Shown one piece after another: positions 14,483 through 17,863 of a stretch of DNA of 17,863 bases. Source of the DNA: Gaiellasilicea sp035575835 (lineage in GTDB: Bacteria > Actinomycetota > Thermoleophilia > Gaiellales > Gaiellaceae); assembly GCA_035575835.1 (NCBI GenBank), contig DATLXM010000025.1, positions 1-17,863 on the forward strand, in the 5' to 3' direction. A program made the translations under genes and the position numbers. The notes below the pieces were generated by a model. It saw only the letters and a list, made by a program, of their open reading frames with translations, was not told where the DNA came from and made no database searches. Within the stretch, counting starts at the first letter, position 1. Each line of letters starts with the position of its first letter.

Positions 14483-14999
14483 CCGACCTCACCAGCACAA
14501 TGAGCGCATCCTCAACGGAACACTTGCACTTCACGACATCAGGGATGCCGAAGCCCTCTGCCACCGCGTCCTCAACAACCACCTACGCCGAACCCGAGCC
14601 CACCTCCGACCCCACGACCACGACGACGCAATCGCCTACCTCCTCGCCACCATCTGGGAACTCTCCAACAAATACGACCCGACAAAGACCACCGTCAGCT
14701 TCAGCACCTACGCCTACCGGCTCCTCAGCCTCCGCTGCGTCGACTGGCGCCGAGACCAACAAGGCCGCACCCGCTGGCAATTCGACGGCCACACCCACGA
14801 ACGCCCACGCACAGACCCGCTCTCACTCGAACACCCCGACACCCGAGGACATCAACTGGGAGACACTCTCGCCACGCCACAAGGGGATCCTGCAACAGAT
14901 CGCGTTCCCGATCTCACTCGGGCACTCACCCAACGAAGTAGCGACGAGGCTTGGCGTACCCATCCAAACCGTCAACGCCTGCCTCGACGAGCTGCGTAA
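14460..14999 (+). CDS. sigma-70 region 2-like protein, frame 1 of a split gene
   Basis: This frame encodes a region-2-like helical domain: HNERILNGTLALHDIRDAEAL, then HDDAIAYLLATIWELSNKYDP, VSFSTYAYRLLSLRCVDWRRD, with the aromatic/basic DNA-melting pattern of sigma-70 region 2.3-2.4, and RTDPLSLEHPD. The codon bias is good (C at third position) up to about 14850. After that the conserved sequence continues in another frame (region 4-like HTH, 14479-15027 frame). Start ATG 14460 is one choice; ATG 14427 is also in frame. Such sigma-like proteins are known in actinophages. This frame alone would lack region 4. Confidence 0.55.
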   Translation: MSSSASDDRPHQHNERILNGTLALHDIRDAEALCHRVLNNHLRRTRAHLRPHDHDDAIAYLLATIWELSNKYDPTKTTVSFSTYAYRLLSLRCVDWRRDQQGRTRWQFDGHTHERPRTDPLSLEHPDTRGHQLGDTLATPQGDPATDRVPDLTRALTQRSSDEAWRTHPNRQRLPRRAA

Positions 15000-15027
15000 A
15001 GCGATAGCCGATGAGCTAACCCGATGA
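14479..15027 (+). CDS. sigma region 4-like HTH, second frame of a split gene
   Basis: This frame carries, from about 14853, DINWETLSPRHKGILQQIA and then a helix-turn-helix (GHSPNEVATRLGVPIQTVNACLDELRKAI), like the C-terminal region 4 of sigma factors. Upstream, from ATG 14479 to about 14850, it reads only a Ser/Thr/Pro-rich sequence that looks like a shadow of the region-2 frame. Yet its ATG overlaps the preceding stop (ATGA) and its stop overlaps the next ATG, as for true operon genes. The simplest reading is one sigma-like gene with a +1 frame change near 14840-14865, real or programmed. Confidence 0.6.
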   Translation: MTDLTSTMSASSTEHLHFTTSGMPKPSATASSTTTYAEPEPTSDPTTTTTQSPTSSPPSGNSPTNTTRQRPPSASAPTPTGSSASAASTGAETNKAAPAGNSTATPTNAHAQTRSHSNTPTPEDINWETLSPRHKGILQQIAFPISLGHSPNEVATRLGVPIQTVNACLDELRKAIADELTR

Positions 15028-15368
15028 CCTACCGCGTCTGCCCCAAGCACGGCCTCGTCCCCACCAACAAACGCTGCTGCGCTAGCCGCAACCAGCAACG
15101 ACGCTGGCAAGCCGACAAGGAACTCGGGCGCACCACCGCCCACTGGAAACGCCTACGCGCAACAGCCACCCATCGAGCGCACAGCACCTGCAGTCGCTGC
15201 GGCACCGCCGAATCAGACCACGACGCCGGCTCGAAGCTGACCTGCGACCTCATCGGCGGCGGCGACCACTCCCGCGCAACCCTCGACCAAGTACGCGTCC
15301 TCTGCAAACGCTGCCACGGACACGGCGACGGAGGACGACGCACGAGGAAGAAACTCGGCGCCAAGTGA
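15024..15368 (+). CDS. HNH endonuclease 8, terminase-associated
   Basis: A 114-residue HNH nuclease: CPKHG near the start, a basic helix, CSRCG (first zinc pair), CDLIGGGDHS (catalytic histidine region) and VLCKRCHGHGDGGR (second zinc pair). The terminal HGDGGRR is typical of the small HNH protein encoded beside the large terminase of many cos phages, where it stimulates or performs cohesive-end cleavage. It overlaps the preceding and following genes by 4 bp and lies two genes from the large terminase, so a packaging role is the best guess. Confidence 0.85.
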   Translation: MTYRVCPKHGLVPTNKRCCASRNQQRRWQADKELGRTTAHWKRLRATATHRAHSTCSRCGTAESDHDAGSKLTCDLIGGGDHSRATLDQVRVLCKRCHGHGDGGRRTRKKLGAK

Positions 15369-15577
15369 GCACCGAGCACAAGCGTCAGATGGACCGCGCA
15401 AGTTACGAGAAGCGCAAGCACGACCCAGAGTGGCGCGAACGACGGCGAGTGTACGAGCGCGAGAGGGCGCGTCACCGCGGACATCTTCGGAATCTCTCTC
15501 GACAGATCCCCATGCCAGCCGCGCAGCAACCCGGCCCGTCGTCCCCTCGCAGGTCGCGACAAGAAATCGCGTTTTGA
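15365..15577 (+). CDS. small basic protein before terminase (possible small terminase)
   Basis: A 70-residue very basic helical protein (MSTEHKRQMDRASYEKRKHDPEWRERRRVYERERARHRGHLRNLSR) with a Pro/Gln/Ser-rich tail. The EWRERRRVYERERAR pattern resembles short basic proteins found beside HNH genes in phages. It sits where a small terminase often lies but lacks a visible HTH, so that role is a guess. Start GTG 15365 and stop TGA 15575-15577 both form 4-bp overlaps with neighbours. Confidence 0.6.
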   Translation: MSTEHKRQMDRASYEKRKHDPEWRERRRVYERERARHRGHLRNLSRQIPMPAAQQPGPSSPRRSRQEIAF

Positions 15578-17163
15578 GCGTTGTCGGTGCGGTGCTCGAG
15601 CGGGAGCCGGTGGTTTGTGGTTGTCCGGGTTGCGAGCTTGGGCTGGGGGCGTTTACGGTGGGCCATTTCGTGGCGTGGGCGGCTGATCTGGAGCTGGACA
15701 CGGGTGGACGGTGGATCGTGGAGCCTTTCCAGGCTGCTTTTGTAGGCGACTTGTTCGAGTTCACGCGGGCTGGGGTGCCGGCGGAGTGCTGGCTCGTGGT
15801 GCCGGAGGGAAATGCTAAAACGACTCTGGTTTCGGGGCTGGGGTTGTACTACCTGGAGCATTTTCCGTTGGCTGCGATCCCTGTGGCGGCTTCGGCGAAG
15901 GAGCAGGCGGACACGCTGTATTTGCAGGCGGAGGGGTTCGTTATGCGGTCACCGCGTCTGGTGGAGTCGCAGCCGGACTTGCAGTTGAAGGCGAAGGGTT
16001 TGGAGCAGTTGTCGCCTGGGCGCCGGAAGGATGTGCCGCGGTTCCAGTGTCAGGAGGGGTTTAGGCGGATCAAGTTTTTCCGTGGCGGCCGGATTCAGAT
16101 CCGGGCGGCGGATGACCGGACGGGGGATGGGATCATTCCGGCGGGGATCATGATCATCGACGAGCTGCATCGGCACCGTGATCTGAAGCTGTACCGGACG
16201 TGGTCTGGGAAGGGCGAGAAACGGAACGCGCCGCTGGTGGTGATCTCAACGGCTGGGGAGCCGGGCGGCGAGTTTGAGGAGACACGGGAGCGGTTGCGGC
16301 AGGGGGACGAAGTTACCCGTGACGGCTGTTTCGTCAGGGCACGCTCGGAGACGTCGCTCCTGCATGAGTACGCGGTCCCGGAGGGCGGCGATGTGGAGGA
16401 CCTGGAGCTCGTGGCGGCCGCGAACCCGTTGTCGACGGTGACGGTGGAGACGCTGAGGCGGAAACGGACGAAGAAATCATGGGATTTGGCGCACTGGCGG
16501 CGTTTGACGTGCAACCTGCCGACCCGGTCGGGGATGGCGGCGATCGAGGAGGCGGAGTGGTACGGGGCGGCCACCAAGGATCGGATCCCGGTTGGTGTGC
16601 CGGTCTGGTTGGGGCTGGATCTCGCCTGGAAGTGGGATACGACGGCGGCGGTGCCGTTGTGGTGGCGCGACGAGACGTACCGGCTGCTCGGGCCGGCGGC
16701 GGTGCTGGTTCCGCCCCGCGACGGCTCCTCGTTGGACCCGAACCTCGTGGAACGGGCCCTGTTGGAGATCCACGCCCGGAATCCGGTCCATACGGTGGTG
16801 ATGGACATGTCGCAGGGGGAGCAGCTGGCCGCCTGGATCGAGCGGGAGCTGGGCGCGATCGTGGTGGAGCGCTCGCAGAGCAACAAGGCGGCGTCGGAGA
16901 ACTACTCGAGGTTCATGGAGGCGCTCCGGGAGGGCTGGCTCCGCCACCAGGCGGACGACCGGGAGCTGACTCGGCACGCCCTGAACGCGGTCGCGCGGAT
17001 CCTGCCGCACGGCGACGCCACGTTCGAGCGGCCATCGCAAACAAGGCAGGGCGGTGACCAGGAACGACGGGTGATCGACGCGCTGACCGCCGCGTCGATG
17101 GTTCACGCGGTCGCCGTCGAGTTGTCGAAGCCGCAGAAGCCGACTCTCGTGGCGTCCTGGTAG
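15574..17163 (+). CDS. phage terminase large subunit
   Basis: A 529-residue terminase, the ATPase-nuclease motor that packages phage DNA into the head. The Walker A-like motif is PEGNAKTT (77-84), with Asn-Ala in place of the usual Gly, as in Terminase_1-type enzymes. Walker B is IMIIDELH (D196, E197). Nuclease aspartates are in GLDLAWKWD (D349) and VVMDMS (D411). The TTG start at 15574 overlaps the upstream stop (TTGA); the frame is open from 15430, but that part is a shadow of the upstream gene. The length is normal. Base composition turns strongly G-rich on this strand from about 15590, unlike the C-rich genes upstream. Confidence 0.93.
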   Translation: MSVVGAVLEREPVVCGCPGCELGLGAFTVGHFVAWAADLELDTGGRWIVEPFQAAFVGDLFEFTRAGVPAECWLVVPEGNAKTTLVSGLGLYYLEHFPLAAIPVAASAKEQADTLYLQAEGFVMRSPRLVESQPDLQLKAKGLEQLSPGRRKDVPRFQCQEGFRRIKFFRGGRIQIRAADDRTGDGIIPAGIMIIDELHRHRDLKLYRTWSGKGEKRNAPLVVISTAGEPGGEFEETRERLRQGDEVTRDGCFVRARSETSLLHEYAVPEGGDVEDLELVAAANPLSTVTVETLRRKRTKKSWDLAHWRRLTCNLPTRSGMAAIEEAEWYGAATKDRIPVGVPVWLGLDLAWKWDTTAAVPLWWRDETYRLLGPAAVLVPPRDGSSLDPNLVERALLEIHARNPVHTVVMDMSQGEQLAAWIERELGAIVVERSQSNKAASENYSRFMEALREGWLRHQADDRELTRHALNAVARILPHGDATFERPSQTRQGGDQERRVIDALTAASMVHAVAVELSKPQKPTLVASW

Positions 17164-17191
17164 CGGCCTCCCTAGCCGATTAGCGGCATGG

Positions 17192-17863
17192 ATGCATATC
17201 GCTGACCTCGACTGGGCGCTCTCGGAGTTCAGGGACGCCGCCCGCACCGAACGGTACGAGCTCGCCCGCGCCTACTACCTGGGCGACCACCGGCTGATGT
17301 TCGCTGGCGAGAAGTTCCGGAGCACATTCGGGGTGATGCTGAAGAGCCTCTCCGACAACCTCATGCCCGCCGTCATCGACTCCCTAACTGACCGGCTCGA
17401 GCTGACGGGGTTCGCCCCGACAATGGAGACAGACACGGAGGCGGCCGAGGACGTGTGGCGGGTCTGGCAGCGGAACATGATGGATTTGCGGGCGAACGAG
17501 GTCCACCGTGAGTCGCTCCTGACCGGCGACAGTTACGTGATCGTCTGGCCCGGTCAGGACGGGAAGGCGGGGATCTGGCCACAGCAGGCGGGGTCGGTCG
17601 CGGTCCGGTACAGCTTCGACTATCCGGGCCGGATCGATCTGGCGGCGAAGCTCTGGCGGGCCACTGACGGGTATTGGCGGCTGACTCTCTACTACCCGGA
17701 TAGGTTGGAGCGGTATCGGTCGAAAGCGCCGAACAAGACGCTCCCAGCGACCCGGAACGCCTCCTCGAAGTTCGAGTCGTTCCTGCCACCTGAGAACAAC
17801 GTCCCGTCCGTCCAGGCGCTTGAGGCGGTCGGTGACGGTGGGAGCGTGCTCCCGAACCCCCAC
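17192..17863 (+). CDS. phage portal protein, SPP1 gp6-like, 5' part (cut by window end)
   Basis: The first 224 codons, running off the window, of a portal protein resembling the SPP1 gp6-like family, which forms the dodecameric ring through which DNA enters the head. Visible features include the N-terminal YELARAYYLGDHRL, a conserved NLMPAVIDSLTDRLEL with VWQRNMM, RANEVHRESLLTGDSYVIVW, and a beta-rich region with YPDRLERY. ATG 17192 starts 28 bp after the terminase stop; terminase followed by portal is the standard head-gene order in siphoviruses. No strong Shine-Dalgarno sequence precedes it. The open-ended frame has no stop up to 17863. Confidence 0.88.
   Translation, partial: MHIADLDWALSEFRDAARTERYELARAYYLGDHRLMFAGEKFRSTFGVMLKSLSDNLMPAVIDSLTDRLELTGFAPTMETDTEAAEDVWRVWQRNMMDLRANEVHRESLLTGDSYVIVWPGQDGKAGIWPQQAGSVAVRYSFDYPGRIDLAAKLWRATDGYWRLTLYYPDRLERYRSKAPNKTLPATRNASSKFESFLPPENNVPSVQALEAVGDGGSVLPNPH

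Noticed and set aside
16095..16886. 263-codon minus-strand frame opposite the terminase
   Set aside because: Shadow of the terminase coding sequence, no domain or start signal.

Overview
The window is high-GC bacterial DNA with actinobacterial style: GTG and TTG starts, 4-bp start/stop overlaps and very short spacers. The flavour of the housekeeping genes suggests a Gaiellales/Thermoleophilia-type actinobacterium, but that placement is inferred from gene content and codon use and is not proven. The window has two parts joined near position 7.98 kb.

Part 1 (1-7.95 kb) is host chromosome. It carries an APH-like small kinase and an overlapping SRPBCC protein, a small secreted Cys-containing protein, a convergent agmatinase/coiled-coil operon, a small membrane protein divergent from it across a palindromic promoter, a short EMAPII-like protein followed by the ribosome-associated GTPase TypA/BipA, and a minus-strand pair made of a tandem GNAT acetyltransferase and an M29 aminopeptidase. 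The aminopeptidase gene is broken by an approximately 70-bp internal inversion and three frame changes.

Part 2 (about 7.98 kb to the end) is the left part of an integrated tailed phage. The junction is the 3' half of a tRNA, read on the minus strand and cut at the anticodon loop. The reconstructed loop fits tRNA-Glu(CTC). The other half should lie at the far prophage end, outside the window, and no integrase is visible. All phage protein genes are on the plus strand and nearly all are linked by ATGA, GTGA or TTGA overlaps. The order is HNH, tRNA-Cys (antisense), HNH, secreted lysozyme-like protein, HNH, HNH, zinc-ribbon, DNA methyltransferase, zinc-ribbon, HNH (with an internal UGA), Cys-rich acidic protein, coiled-coil, HNH, zinc-ribbon. 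A regulatory gap with a 13-bp inverted repeat and an extended -10 follows. Then come HNH, a DnaD-like replication protein split in two frames, a sigma-like protein split in two frames, HNH, a small basic protein, large terminase and portal (cut by the window end).

The most noteworthy features are eight HNH nuclease genes within about 7.4 kb, alternating with small zinc-ribbon genes around an orphan methyltransferase; several genes whose conserved domains are separated by a stop or frame change (HNH5, DnaD-like, sigma-like); an HNH gene whose two ends are formed from tRNA sequence; and the micro-inverted host peptidase. I see no CRISPR array, rRNA or insertion sequence.
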